Positions 25,205-34,671 are shown, counted from the stretch's first letter. The stretch: DNA of 49,138 bases from an uncultured Bacteroidales bacterium (GCA_903837605.1 CAILVF010000069.1:1-49138), one strand, 5' to 3'. The notes: generated by a model not told the origin, from the letters alone. A program made the numbers and translations.

Positions 25205-28050
25205 TATTTTTCAAGTTTAATTACTGCCTTCTGAAGTACACTATCAGGGATGGAGATTCCAAATTTCCTTGTCAGTGCAAGATTAATGGCAAGGGTCTGA
25301 GGAACATAAATCAGTATCGGTATATCTACGGGACTTGCACCATCCATTATACCCAGAAGTATTCCCGCAGCTTTCTTCCCCACATCATAATAGCTGGCCC
25401 CGAGGCTCACCATGGTGCCTGAATTAATATCATCAGCGGAATTACTGAAGAAAGGTATTTTTAAGTCCTGCATGATGCGGCCCAATACAGGCAGCGCCTG
25501 GGATACCGTCACATCTCCCGACATGAAAAAGATATCTATGCCCGAAGATATGAGTGATTTTACAGCCGCATCAACCTCACCCACGCTTGTTATCGTTTTC
25601 TCGGTAAGAATGAATCCCTCCTTCGCACAAGCTTCCCTCGCCCATTTGGTACATATTTCTGAGTTGATCTCCGAGCTGGTCCATATCATCCCGACTTTCT
25701 TCGCTTTTGGCAGCAGCGTCCTCATCAGGTGTATGGTGGCTGCAACAGGCTGGGGAGTTGCAAGCCCGGTCAGATTGACCTGGTGATCCTCCAAAGACCT
25801 GGCAACCCCTGATTTTAAAGGGTCCGTAACAGCACAGAAAACATGAGGCACTTTTTTATTGTGAGCAGCAAGAGTCTGCATGGCAAGGGTGGATGCGGTT
25901 GCGATATAATCGAAATCCTTTGAAATAATATCTTTCGCAATGGATTGTGCAGTACCGTAATCACCCAAGGCATCGTAGAAGGTAATATCAAGTTTCCTTC
26001 CCCTGGCATATTTTTCCCTGATGAGGACGTCCCTCAAACCCTGCACCGAACGGTTGAGCAGGGTGCTGTTTGTATACTGGAACACCGCAATCCTTGCAAC
26101 CCTGCCCTGGGTCGGCCTGACCGGCAGCCTGAACGTTTTTTTAGAATACTTGTTCTTATACATTGTCGCTTCGGCTGCTTTGACCAGGGTGTCGGGGATG
26201 GTCAGCCCGAACTGCATTGCCTGGTCGCGGTTAACGCCCAGGAGGCAACGGGCATAGTGTTCATATGGGATCCCCGCCGGAGATTCCCCGCGGATGATCC
26301 TGTCGGCAAGGCGCGCAGCCTGCACCCCGCTGGTATAAAATTCATAACCGTACACCAGGAATGCCCCCCTTTCAAGGCAATCGGCATCATTTGCGAAAAT
26401 GGGAATCCTGCCTGCCCTGGAGACTTTCAGCACCGACTCAAAGGCATCGAAAACCGTAAGGTCGGTGATCAGGTAGAATGCCTGTATCCCTTTGGAAGCC
26501 AGTGATTGCGCAGCCTGCTGAACTTCAGAAGTTCCGCTTACACTCATCTCAACAAGGGTGATCCGGGGAAAATCCTTGACTGCTTTCTTCAGGTCACCGA
26601 GGTTAACACGGGTGTTCGGGAAACCAGGGTTGTATATCGTCCCGATCCTGACATTCCCAGGGAAAAATTTAGTAAGTATCTTGAGAAGGTCTCTCACGGG
26701 AGCCTGACCGTATACCCCGGTAACATTGGCCGGATGATCGATAGGTGTTTTTCCCGCCCCCAGTATAAAAGGGCTGGCCACTGTGGCAAACACCACGGGT
26801 TTGTTCTTCACTTTATTGACCACCGCCTGGGTTGAAGCCGAAGAGAATGAAAGGAAAAGATCGGTTTTATCGGCAATAAGTTTGTCAACCATGGATTTGT
26901 TGGCAGGGATGTCTCCTTCGGCATTCAGCTCCGAGATAAGGCAGTTTCTGCCGTTGACATAACCCAGGTTTTTCATCTCTGTCATGAAGCCGTCGCGGGT
27001 CTTTGTGAGAACACTGCTGTGATTAGCCATCACGATACCTATCCTGACTTTTTTCTCACTTGTCTTTAGAGGTGTTCCCGATCCGGCAAGCAGGTAGATC
27101 ATCCACCCCAGGATCGCAAGTATGGAAGCTGAAATTATCAGTTTCCTGTTTTTTCTGACAAGGATCTTCAGCCTTGTTTCCTGGCCTGTGCCGGATTTCA
27201 CCGACTTTGAAATCACCAGGGTCAGCAGGACAAAGAGCGCCGTCAGAATTTTAAGGTCGTTTGGATCGAACCCTGACTTCAAAGCCAGGGCTACAGCGAG
27301 GCGAAAAAGCACAGCCCCGAGGATCACCCCCATGACTGCAAGCCAGACTTTCCTTGTCCTGAAAAGGGCCTGCCCTATGATTACCGCTGCAAGGCTGTAA
27401 ATAATGGAGCCAATGCCCATGCCTATATCGGCAAAGCCCTGGTATTGCGCGATCAGGATACCCGAGAGGCCGACCATGCCGTTCGCCAGGGTGATACCCA
27501 GCATCTTCATCCTGTTGGTGCTTACGCCCTGGGCCGAGATCATCGTAGGGTTGTTCCCTGTAGCAAGCATGGTCAGCCCCAGGTCCGATTTAAGAAAGGC
27601 CGAAAGCAGAAGCCATACTGCGATAATCACCGCGAGGAGCAAAATGCAGGTCCAGAGTTCCTGGTGAAGCCCCGGGTTGATCCCCGCTGCAACCGTCTCG
27701 AAGGTAGGGTGGTTCATCAGCGGTATATTCGATTTGCCCATCACATGCAGGTTCACCGAATACAAGCCTGTCATAACCAGTATGCCTGCAAGCAGCCCGT
27801 CAATTTTAAACCTTGTGTGTATAAAGCCCGTTATAAATCCTGCGCATGACCCGGCAAGGAAAGAAACCGGCAGAACAAGGAAGGGGTTCCATCCGTCAAC
27901 GATAAGGATAGCCCCGGTAGCGGCTCCAAGTGTAAAACTGCCATCGATGGTGATATCGGCAATATTGAAATACCGGTAGGTTATGAAAGTTCCCAATGCC
28001 ATAAAAGCATACAGGAAACCAAGATTTACCGCGCCTATCCAGAGATCCAT
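25201..28050 (-). CDS. ABC permease fused to two tandem substrate-binding domains
   Basis: 949 residues. Residues 1-295 are a full branched-chain-type permease (BPD_transp_2), beginning MDLWIGAVNLGFLYAFMALG with about eight helices. A further helix (LIISASILAILGWMIYLLAG, about 304-323) leads to the outside. Residues about 335-625 and 655-945 are two ABC_sub_bind domains in tandem; each contains its own ligand-pocket motif (SASTQAVVNKVKNKPVVFATVASP in the first, the matching ASTLAMQ...VFCAVTDPL in the second). In known systems these are separate polypeptides. Here the binding domains should be tethered to the membrane next to the channel. TrpX-type relatives suggest an amino acid or small aromatic, but the ligand is not known. 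Confidence 0.88.
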   Translation of the reverse strand: MDLWIGAVNLGFLYAFMALGTFITYRYFNIADITIDGSFTLGAATGAILIVDGWNPFLVLPVSFLAGSCAGFITGFIHTRFKIDGLLAGILVMTGLYSVNLHVMGKSNIPLMNHPTFETVAAGINPGLHQELWTCILLLAVIIAVWLLLSAFLKSDLGLTMLATGNNPTMISAQGVSTNRMKMLGITLANGMVGLSGILIAQYQGFADIGMGIGSIIYSLAAVIIGQALFRTRKVWLAVMGVILGAVLFRLAVALALKSGFDPNDLKILTALFVLLTLVISKSVKSGTGQETRLKILVRKNRKLIISASILAILGWMIYLLAGSGTPLKTSEKKVRIGIVMANHSSVLTKTRDGFMTEMKNLGYVNGRNCLISELNAEGDIPANKSMVDKLIADKTDLFLSFSSASTQAVVNKVKNKPVVFATVASPFILGAGKTPIDHPANVTGVYGQAPVRDLLKILTKFFPGNVRIGTIYNPGFPNTRVNLGDLKKAVKDFPRITLVEMSVSGTSEVQQAAQSLASKGIQAFYLITDLTVFDAFESVLKVSRAGRIPIFANDADCLERGAFLVYGYEFYTSGVQAARLADRIIRGESPAGIPYEHYARCLLGVNRDQAMQFGLTIPDTLVKAAEATMYKNKYSKKTFRLPVRPTQGRVARIAVFQYTNSTLLNRSVQGLRDVLIREKYARGRKLDITFYDALGDYGTAQSIAKDIISKDFDYIATASTLAMQTLAAHNKKVPHVFCAVTDPLKSGVARSLEDHQVNLTGLATPQPVAATIHLMRTLLPKAKKVGMIWTSSEINSEICTKWAREACAKEGFILTEKTITSVGEVDAAVKSLISSGIDIFFMSGDVTVSQALPVLGRIMQDLKIPFFSNSADDINSGTMVSLGASYYDVGKKAAGILLGIMDGASPVDIPILIYVPQTLAINLALTRKFGISIPDSVLQKAVIKLEKY

Positions 28051-28051
28051 A

Positions 28052-29218
28052 CTAAAATGCTATTATACCCGCCAGTCCGTAAAGGAACCTGCTCTCTTCA
28101 AGAAGGTGAACCACTTTAATAGGTTCCGAAGCATGGATGAGCCTCTGCAATTCAGCATTAAGGTCCATGCCCGACCGGCCGGCCAGTCCTTTTGCAAAAA
28201 TAACCCCATGCATATGCAGCTCCTCTTCTTCACCGCTCTTCGAGTAAATCCCAACCGCCAGTACCGTATTATGCAGGTCGGTATCCTCAACCGGGAAATC
28301 AAACCAGGCGGGAAAAACCGAATCATGCATGATATCCGGCGGATCAGGCATATTCTCCTGCCAGGGAATTTTTTTCAGGTTGAGGCCGTAGATCCCGGCA
28401 CTGTTCGCAATAAACACCAGTCCGAAAAAGTCGCTCCCTGCGATTTCCGCTGATTTCCGTGCAATAGAGAGGAGTTCCAGCGGATCTTTTGAATTGAAGC
28501 GCATGAGAGTGCTGAACTCACCCGCAAACCTGAACCCATGCAGAAAATGCACGGCCCCGGGATGCGTTTTTGAATACCATGCATAATCCACTGCCGGCTG
28601 TTCAGTGGCAGGGTAGCCGAAAAAATTATGGGCAGCAAGCAGGGATTCGCCGAAGAGATCGCAATAGTCCTGCATTGTTTCACCAACAGATCCAAGACCC
28701 ACGGCAAACTGCAGTTCCGACTGGGAGATCGTAATAATATCCTGGCGGATAAAAGAAGAGTTTTTCAGTTTTCCGGCATTGCCTATTCCTGAATACTTCC
28801 CGTCAGGCACCTTCCGGGTCTCCCACTCATACACCTTGTCTTCAGAGAAAAAATGTTCCCCTTCGCTGCCTGCAGGCTCTTCTACAAAGGCCTCCCCCAG
28901 TTCGTCCAGTGATGAGATCATCCTGAACAGGTTATGCATGCCGCTTATCCTGAAAACATCTATCGCAGTCTCCTGCATCGACAGAAGTATCACCTCACCT
29001 CCTATGGGTTTCAGTTTTTTCTGGGCATGAAGGAAAACCCTGAGCCCGGCACTGCTGATATAGGTAACCGCCGAAAAATCAACAATGATATTGTGATTCC
29101 CGTCTTCGGCAGACTGCTCAAATAATTTATTGATGGCCGATGAAGTAAGCCCGTCAATCCTGCCCTCTGCCTCAATGATCTGGTACGCGCCGTATGCCTT
29201 TACCCTGGTGGTGATCAT
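28052..29218 (-). CDS. STAS-domain protein with a large unrecognised C-terminal domain
   Basis: 388 residues. Residues 1-110 are a STAS domain of the anti-anti-sigma type, with the phosphorylatable serine probably S56 in YISSAGLR. Residues about 150-388 form a second domain that I do not recognise; it has alternating hydrophobic strands and conserved-looking segments such as AVGLGSVGE, AVHFLHGFRFAGEF and LHMHGVIFAKG. The start overlaps the PP2C stop by four bases (ATGA), and one base separates its stop from the permease ATG. In partner-switching systems a PP2C phosphatase removes phosphate from a STAS protein, which then releases a target. The long C-terminal domain may be that target or an output unit. 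Confidence 0.8.
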   Translation of the reverse strand: MITTRVKAYGAYQIIEAEGRIDGLTSSAINKLFEQSAEDGNHNIIVDFSAVTYISSAGLRVFLHAQKKLKPIGGEVILLSMQETAIDVFRISGMHNLFRMISSLDELGEAFVEEPAGSEGEHFFSEDKVYEWETRKVPDGKYSGIGNAGKLKNSSFIRQDIITISQSELQFAVGLGSVGETMQDYCDLFGESLLAAHNFFGYPATEQPAVDYAWYSKTHPGAVHFLHGFRFAGEFSTLMRFNSKDPLELLSIARKSAEIAGSDFFGLVFIANSAGIYGLNLKKIPWQENMPDPPDIMHDSVFPAWFDFPVEDTDLHNTVLAVGIYSKSGEEEELHMHGVIFAKGLAGRSGMDLNAELQRLIHASEPIKVVHLLEESRFLYGLAGIIAF

Positions 29219-30396
29219 CTCCCGGAATACCTGATCGCCATCATGGTAATATCATCACTGGGAGGTATGCCTGAAGCATGTTCAGCCACAGAACTCAGAA
29301 CAGTTTTTATGATCCCTTTATGATCTGCAGCCAGGTTGGCCGAGAGCAGAGCTTCCAGCCTTTCGTCCCCGAATAATTCTCCCTGCCGGTTGAAAGCTTC
29401 AGTCACCCCGTCGGTATAAAGATAAAGTATGTCTCCCGGCGAAAGCTGCAGTTTCAGGGATTTGTAATTGAAATGTTCTATCCCGCCAAGTACCGTTCCT
29501 TTGGTAAGCTCCACGCTTTTAAATCCCGAAGCATTCAGCAGGTAGGGAGGATTATGTCCTGCGTTCACATAATCCAGCTCCCCTGTGGCGGTATTCAGTA
29601 TACCATAGAAAACGGTCACGAACATAGACGATACGCTTTCGCTGCAAAGCAGGTTGTTCACGTAATTCATGCATTCATCGGTAGGCATGCCCTTTAGGCC
29701 TGTGGCACGGATGATGGTGCGGCTTACAGCCATAAAAATGGCCGCAGGCACTCCCTTGCCCGAAACATCCCCGATCACGAAACCAATCCTGTCGTTATCG
29801 ATCATGAAAAAATCATAGAAATCACCGCCAACTTCCTTTGCCGCATTCATTGCAGCAAAAATGTCAAAATCCTTCCTGTCGGGAAAAGGCGGGAATACCT
29901 TGGGAAGTATGGCCTGCTGTATCTCCCGGGCTGTCTGCAGGTCCTGCTGAATCGAGATCAGCTGGTCATGCTCCTCCAGCCCCCGCCTGATCTGCATGAT
30001 CTCGTCAAGGGTCTTGTTGATGGTAATCTCGAGATCCTCGAAGTTGATCGGCTTGGTGAGGAAGTCAAAAGCCCCGCGGTTCATGGCCGTGCGGATATTG
30101 TCCATATCCCCGTATGCGCTTACCACTACTGTTTTTAGCCCGGGATTCTTGAGTTCCTTCAGCTTCATCAACAGTGTGAGCCCGTCCATCTCGGGCATAT
30201 TGATATCTGATAAAATGATCCCTATTTCCGGATATTCGATCAGCTTTGCAAGAGCCTCCAGGCCGTTATGCGCAAAAATAAAATCATATACCCCGTCCCT
30301 GATATGCCTTCTGAATTTCTGTTTGACAAGCGGTTCGAGATCGACTTCATCATCAACAACCATGATCTTTACTTTCATCACTGAATCTTCTACCAT
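29215..30396 (-). CDS. Response regulator with SpoIIE/RsbU-type PP2C phosphatase output
   Basis: 393 residues. The receiver domain has D64 (SDINMPEMDG) as phosphoacceptor, K115 (FLTKPIN) and the acidic start VVDDE. A coiled-coil linker (about 125-165) leads to a PP2C domain with the metal-binding motifs VGGDFYDFF (D192, D195) and GDVSGKGVPAA (D210), completing with NAGHNPPYLL and LYTDGVTEAF. Phosphorylation by the upstream kinase should control dephosphorylation of the STAS protein encoded next. The ATG follows AAAAGGACAG. It starts 26 bases after the kinase stop and overlaps the STAS gene. Confidence 0.93.
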   Translation of the reverse strand: MVEDSVMKVKIMVVDDEVDLEPLVKQKFRRHIRDGVYDFIFAHNGLEALAKLIEYPEIGIILSDINMPEMDGLTLLMKLKELKNPGLKTVVVSAYGDMDNIRTAMNRGAFDFLTKPINFEDLEITINKTLDEIMQIRRGLEEHDQLISIQQDLQTAREIQQAILPKVFPPFPDRKDFDIFAAMNAAKEVGGDFYDFFMIDNDRIGFVIGDVSGKGVPAAIFMAVSRTIIRATGLKGMPTDECMNYVNNLLCSESVSSMFVTVFYGILNTATGELDYVNAGHNPPYLLNASGFKSVELTKGTVLGGIEHFNYKSLKLQLSPGDILYLYTDGVTEAFNRQGELFGDERLEALLSANLAADHKGIIKTVLSSVAEHASGIPPSDDITMMAIRYSGR

Positions 30397-30422
30397 ATAC
30401 TGTCCTTTTCTGTTTTATACAT

Positions 30423-32555
30423 TTATATTTTAACCTTTGGAATGGTTATCACGAATTCGGCATATTCGCCTTCCTTTGAATTAACTTCAATCTTACCCTG
30501 GTGCTCCTGCACGATAATGTCAAAGCTTATTGATAAGCCCAGCCCTGTACCCTGACCTGCAGGTTTCGTGGTATAGAATGGATTGAACACCTTCTCGATG
30601 ACTGCTTTGGGTATTCCCTTGCCATTGTCCCATATCCTGAACTCGGCCTTATCGCCAAGGTCCTTTGTTGAGACTTTCAGGATTGGGAAATAGCCCTCTT
30701 TAAACTCCTGCTTTTTCTGGTGGGTCGAATAGCATGCATTGTTGATCATGTTCAGGAACACCCTGCTGAGATCCTGGGGGATGACATTCAGCTGGGGCAT
30801 GTTCTGGTCATACCCGCTTTCAATTTTAATGTTAAAAGATGAGTCGGTGGCCCGCATTCCATGGTAACCCAGGTTGACATACTCGGCCAGAAGAGCGTTG
30901 ACGTCGGTAGGCATGCGTTCACCTGACTTGCCGCGGGAATGGAGCAGCATGCCCCGGATAATACTGTCGGCCCTCTTGCCATGATCATGAATTTTCTGAA
31001 CATTGCCTTCGATATCCTGGAGTATTCCTTTGATATAATCTGCATCTTTTTCGCCTAGGGCGGAAGTCAGTTTACCCGATTCGGCCAGGATTTCCTGCAC
31101 AAGCTCAACAGAAAGTTCAGAGAAATTATTAATAAAATTGAGGGGGTTCTTGATCTCATGGGCAATACCGGCGGTAAGCGCTCCAAGCGATGCCATTTTC
31201 TCAGACTGCACCAATTGGGCCTGGGCAGCTTTCAAGCCGTTGAATGCCGCATCGAGTTCACCGTTTTTTGCTTTTAATTCAAAAGTCCGCTCATCCACTT
31301 TATGCTCCAGGGTCCTGTTGTATTCTTCAAGTTTTTCATGTGAGAGCTTCAGTTCACAGGAAGTACTCTGAAGGTCATGAATGGTCTTGGCAAGTGTTTC
31401 CTGCATGTAAATGAAGGAATTGTTCAACCGGCCGATCTCATCCCTTGAGCGGTTGGGAGGCAGGGTGACATTGAAGTCTCCCGTCGCAAATTTTTCTGCA
31501 GCCTGCGTAAACTTCCTGAGAGAACCCGTAATGGAACGTGAGATGAACAGTATCACCAGAAAAATCACCAGGAGACCTCCGAAGGCAATTTCAACCAGGT
31601 TGCGGTAAAGCTTGTTTGCATCGGCCATGAACTCATCAACAGGAAAAACAATGGCAAGAGACCATCCGTTGGAAGGAACGGGCGCATATGAGATCCAGCT
31701 TTCCTTACCTGTTACCAGGTTTTTATAAGGGATCTCTGCAAACCCGCTCTCCCCCTTTATCATTTTTTTGCCGATTTCACGCAAATCGATGAGATGCTTA
31801 TTATCGGCAATGGAAAAGATGGATTCGTTCATTATCTCCTGTGTTCTCTTATGGGTAACAATAGTGCCGATATGGGATATCATAAAACCGTAGCCGGTTT
31901 CATACACTTTGATAGCACTTACGATCTCCTGGAGATAATAGAGGGAGACATCCACCGTAAGGACTCCTATGAATTTCTTTTTCCCTTCCTGGTCAACATA
32001 TAACGGGACGGTATAGGTTGACATGATGATATTGCCTCCCCCTTCATCATAATAGGGTTCACTCCACCGGGCTTTCCCGAGTTCCCTCGGGATCTGGTAC
32101 CAGTCCATGGTATAATAATTATACGCCTCGTTCCCCAGCGTCATGAACATCACCTTTTGCTTGTCACGGTAGAAATAGAAGGAATAATACTTTTGCTGTG
32201 AGGATTTATACCCGGGTTCGAATGCAAGAGCTGCACCGTAAATATCGGGGTTGGACTCAACCATTTGTTTTAACAGGTATTTCATTTTATCCTCGCTGCC
32301 AAGCTCCGACAGGATCAATGGCGCATAATTGCGGGGTATCGACTGAATATTTGAGAATACCCTTTCGATCTTTAAAATAGTCATGCCGGTAAGTTCGGTG
32401 GCGTTTATCTTAAGATTTTTAACAACAATGGATTTCGTTACATTATAATTATAAACAAAGATAATTCCGAGGATGAGCACTAAGGACAGAAAGATGTAGA
32501 GGATCATTTTAAAGGCGATGCCCCGCATAGGATTTTTGAATTTTTTCTGCGTCAT
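30423..32555 (-). CDS. Membrane sensor histidine kinase with Cache sensor and HAMP
   Basis: 710 residues. One transmembrane helix at 14-36 and a second near 315-340 enclose a periplasmic double-Cache (dCache) domain of about 280 residues with motifs such as YTMDWYQIPRE. HAMP follows at about 340-395, then a coiled coil. The phospho-histidine is H466 (GIAHEIKNPLNF), followed by the ATPase domain with LNMINNACYS, WDNGKGIP and GQGTGLGLS. It should sense a small molecule outside the membrane, perhaps together with the binding lipoprotein encoded nine bases upstream, and phosphorylate the receiver-PP2C protein next in the operon. Confidence 0.93.
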   Translation of the reverse strand: MTQKKFKNPMRGIAFKMILYIFLSLVLILGIIFVYNYNVTKSIVVKNLKINATELTGMTILKIERVFSNIQSIPRNYAPLILSELGSEDKMKYLLKQMVESNPDIYGAALAFEPGYKSSQQKYYSFYFYRDKQKVMFMTLGNEAYNYYTMDWYQIPRELGKARWSEPYYDEGGGNIIMSTYTVPLYVDQEGKKKFIGVLTVDVSLYYLQEIVSAIKVYETGYGFMISHIGTIVTHKRTQEIMNESIFSIADNKHLIDLREIGKKMIKGESGFAEIPYKNLVTGKESWISYAPVPSNGWSLAIVFPVDEFMADANKLYRNLVEIAFGGLLVIFLVILFISRSITGSLRKFTQAAEKFATGDFNVTLPPNRSRDEIGRLNNSFIYMQETLAKTIHDLQSTSCELKLSHEKLEEYNRTLEHKVDERTFELKAKNGELDAAFNGLKAAQAQLVQSEKMASLGALTAGIAHEIKNPLNFINNFSELSVELVQEILAESGKLTSALGEKDADYIKGILQDIEGNVQKIHDHGKRADSIIRGMLLHSRGKSGERMPTDVNALLAEYVNLGYHGMRATDSSFNIKIESGYDQNMPQLNVIPQDLSRVFLNMINNACYSTHQKKQEFKEGYFPILKVSTKDLGDKAEFRIWDNGKGIPKAVIEKVFNPFYTTKPAGQGTGLGLSISFDIIVQEHQGKIEVNSKEGEYAEFVITIPKVKI

Positions 32556-32564
32556 GGGTTCCGG

Positions 32565-33629
32565 CTACTTTTCTGATGAAGGATGAAGCAATGTAGTATA
32601 AGGTTTGAAGAATTGCCGGAACGGGGGTATTGAGCTGATCTCCTTGCTCTCAAGCAGTATCCTTGCATTGGTCATATAATCATTTTCATTCAGCATGATA
32701 TTCATGGTTGATTTCCCGGCCGGAAGATACAGGTCCCTGTACCTTTCTATCATCCACAGCTGATGAGAATGGTTGGCCGGCATTTTCTGTTTTCTCTGGG
32801 CCCTTATGATCACAGCTACGCTTGTATCGGGGTTGTTCAGTGCGTATACCCAGGATTCAATGCTTGCTTTCACGAATTCAACGCAGATGGCAGGATCTGA
32901 TTTGAGTTTGTCATCCAGGCAGTAGATCCCGTCTTCAAGAAAATTCAGCCCGTATTTTTCAAAAAAGAAAGGCACCAGCTCATTGGTATCGAAGCCGCTG
33001 TTGATGATGGCATGGTATTCATCGAACCAGTTGGCGTTTATGACATCGACACCATCCTGGAGAAAGAGGTTGTTCGTGCTGCCAATGGGAACGATTTTTG
33101 TATCGAGGTGATATTTGGAGAACAGGGCCCTGGGCTGAAGATAATAACCGTCCCAGATACCTGCGCGCTTCCCGTTCAGGTCCTCTATTTTTCTGATCCC
33201 GCTCGACTTTTTCGCCAGCAGCATCAGAGATGAACGGGTAGAAAACTGGGCTATGTTGACTATATTGATCCCGCTGCTTCTCATTTTGATCGCATTCACA
33301 AGCCACAGAATGGCGAAATCAGCCTGTTTCAGTTTGATGATATCGTCGGTGGTGATGAAGGGTTTGTATTCTAGGATATTCAGGTCTATCCCGTGCTTCC
33401 TGAATATTCCCTTTTCCAATCCAACATAATACCCTGCGAACTGGCAGGTGGTGACCCAGTAAGGATATACCGTGATCTTTTTAAGTTCGCCTGCCGGCAG
33501 CCTCCCTTCCGTGTTCCCGGCATTGAACTTTTTGCCGGTCTTTTTTGAATTACAGGATGCAGCCGGCACAGCAACAAGCAACAGCATGAATAAAGCACGT
33601 GAAACCTGCCGGGGAAGTGAATGTTGCAT
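32565..33629 (-). CDS. NMT1/THI5-like substrate-binding lipoprotein
   Basis: 354 residues. A signal peptide ends PAASC with lipidated C26, so it is anchored on the periplasmic side. The fold is that of SsuA/THI5-like binding proteins: it opens with ITVYPYWVTTCQFAGYYVGLEKGIFRKHGIDLNI and continues through GKRAGIWDGYYLQPRA. Family members bind thiamine precursors, sulfonates, nitrate or similar small ligands. Because no matching SsuB/SsuC pair lies here, it may serve the sensor kinase in the next gene, or feed the fused transporter further down. First gene of the operon; no clear promoter found in the 69-base divergent gap. Confidence 0.88.
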   Translation of the reverse strand: MQHSLPRQVSRALFMLLLVAVPAASCNSKKTGKKFNAGNTEGRLPAGELKKITVYPYWVTTCQFAGYYVGLEKGIFRKHGIDLNILEYKPFITTDDIIKLKQADFAILWLVNAIKMRSSGINIVNIAQFSTRSSLMLLAKKSSGIRKIEDLNGKRAGIWDGYYLQPRALFSKYHLDTKIVPIGSTNNLFLQDGVDVINANWFDEYHAIINSGFDTNELVPFFFEKYGLNFLEDGIYCLDDKLKSDPAICVEFVKASIESWVYALNNPDTSVAVIIRAQRKQKMPANHSHQLWMIERYRDLYLPAGKSTMNIMLNENDYMTNARILLESKEISSIPPFRQFFKPYTTLLHPSSEK

Positions 33630-33698
33630 GGATTTGGAAATTTCCTTTAATTCAATGTAAAATTAATTTATTTTCGTTCTCCAAATCAATTATACGTA

Positions 33699-34652
33699 AT
33701 GCAGGCATTATTTTTTGATAATAAACTGGTTCTTAAGGACATCCCATTGCCTGAACCAGGGGAAGGCGAGGTTATGGTTAAAATCCTGTACTCTTCAATT
33801 TGTAATACCGATCTCGAGATCATCAAGGGATATATGGGTTTCAGGGGCGTGCTGGGGCATGAATTTGTCGGACAGGTCATCACCGGGGCTCATCCATTGT
33901 GCGGAAAGACTGTGGTTGGCGGGATCAATTGTTCCTGCGGGAAGTGTTACCTATGCCTCAGTGGCAGGCCAACCCATTGCAACAACAGGTCAGTCCTCGG
34001 TATTGCCGGCCACCAGGGTGTTTTTGCCGGGTTTCTTGCCCTCCCGGCTGAAAATCTTCATATAGTACCCGACTCGGTCCCGGGACGTTTAGCGGTATTT
34101 ACTGAACCCCTTGCAGCCGCTGTCGAAATTTTTGAACAGCTCCATCTGAAACCATCGAAACCTGTTTTCATTTTCGGCGCAGGCAAACTCGGGATGCTGG
34201 TCTCAATGGTTGCAAGGCTCCAGGGTTTCGATTATACCACCTTTGATATCGTGCCGGGAAAAACTGGTTTTGCCCGAAGCCTCGGAATTAATGCAAGGTC
34301 ATTGCAGGACCTGCTTCCTGATGAAAAAGCAGAAGTATGTATTGACTGTACGGGAAATGCCGAAGGTATCAACCTTGCACTCAAACACCTTTGGCCCCGG
34401 GGAACACTTGTGCTGAAAACCACGGTTGCCGATACTGCAAAACCCGACCTGAACAGCATTGTTATCAATGAATTCACTATTCTTGGTTCAAGGTGCGGCT
34501 TGTTTAAACCTGCTCTGAACCTGTTGGAGAGGAAACTTGTTGATCCCTCACCACTGATCTCGGGGGAATTTGCTTTCAGTGATATATTATCAGCGTTTGA
34601 ATCTGCAAAAAATCCCTTAAATCATAAAATCATCATAGATCACCGCTTGTGA
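33699..34652 (+). CDS. Zinc-dependent alcohol dehydrogenase-like MDR protein
   Basis: 317 residues, short for the family (usual length about 340-350). Catalytic zinc ligands appear to be C35, H54 and E55 (SICNTD and GHEF), the structural zinc cysteines are C80, C83, C86 and C94 (CGKCYLC...THC), and the NAD(P) Rossmann motif is FGAGKLGM near 153-160. It should oxidise an alcohol or polyol or reduce the matching carbonyl in the cytoplasm; the substrate is unknown. It is divergent from the lipoprotein at 33629 with 69 bases between. Confidence 0.86.
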   Translation: MQALFFDNKLVLKDIPLPEPGEGEVMVKILYSSICNTDLEIIKGYMGFRGVLGHEFVGQVITGAHPLCGKTVVGGINCSCGKCYLCLSGRPTHCNNRSVLGIAGHQGVFAGFLALPAENLHIVPDSVPGRLAVFTEPLAAAVEIFEQLHLKPSKPVFIFGAGKLGMLVSMVARLQGFDYTTFDIVPGKTGFARSLGINARSLQDLLPDEKAEVCIDCTGNAEGINLALKHLWPRGTLVLKTTVADTAKPDLNSIVINEFTILGSRCGLFKPALNLLERKLVDPSPLISGEFAFSDILSAFESAKNPLNHKIIIDHRL

Positions 34653-34671
34653 ATGTTTTTTTTAACAAGAC

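Noticed and set aside
25945..26505. 186-residue plus-strand open frame
   Set aside because: Antisense to the binding domain of the permease fusion; no motif or start signal.
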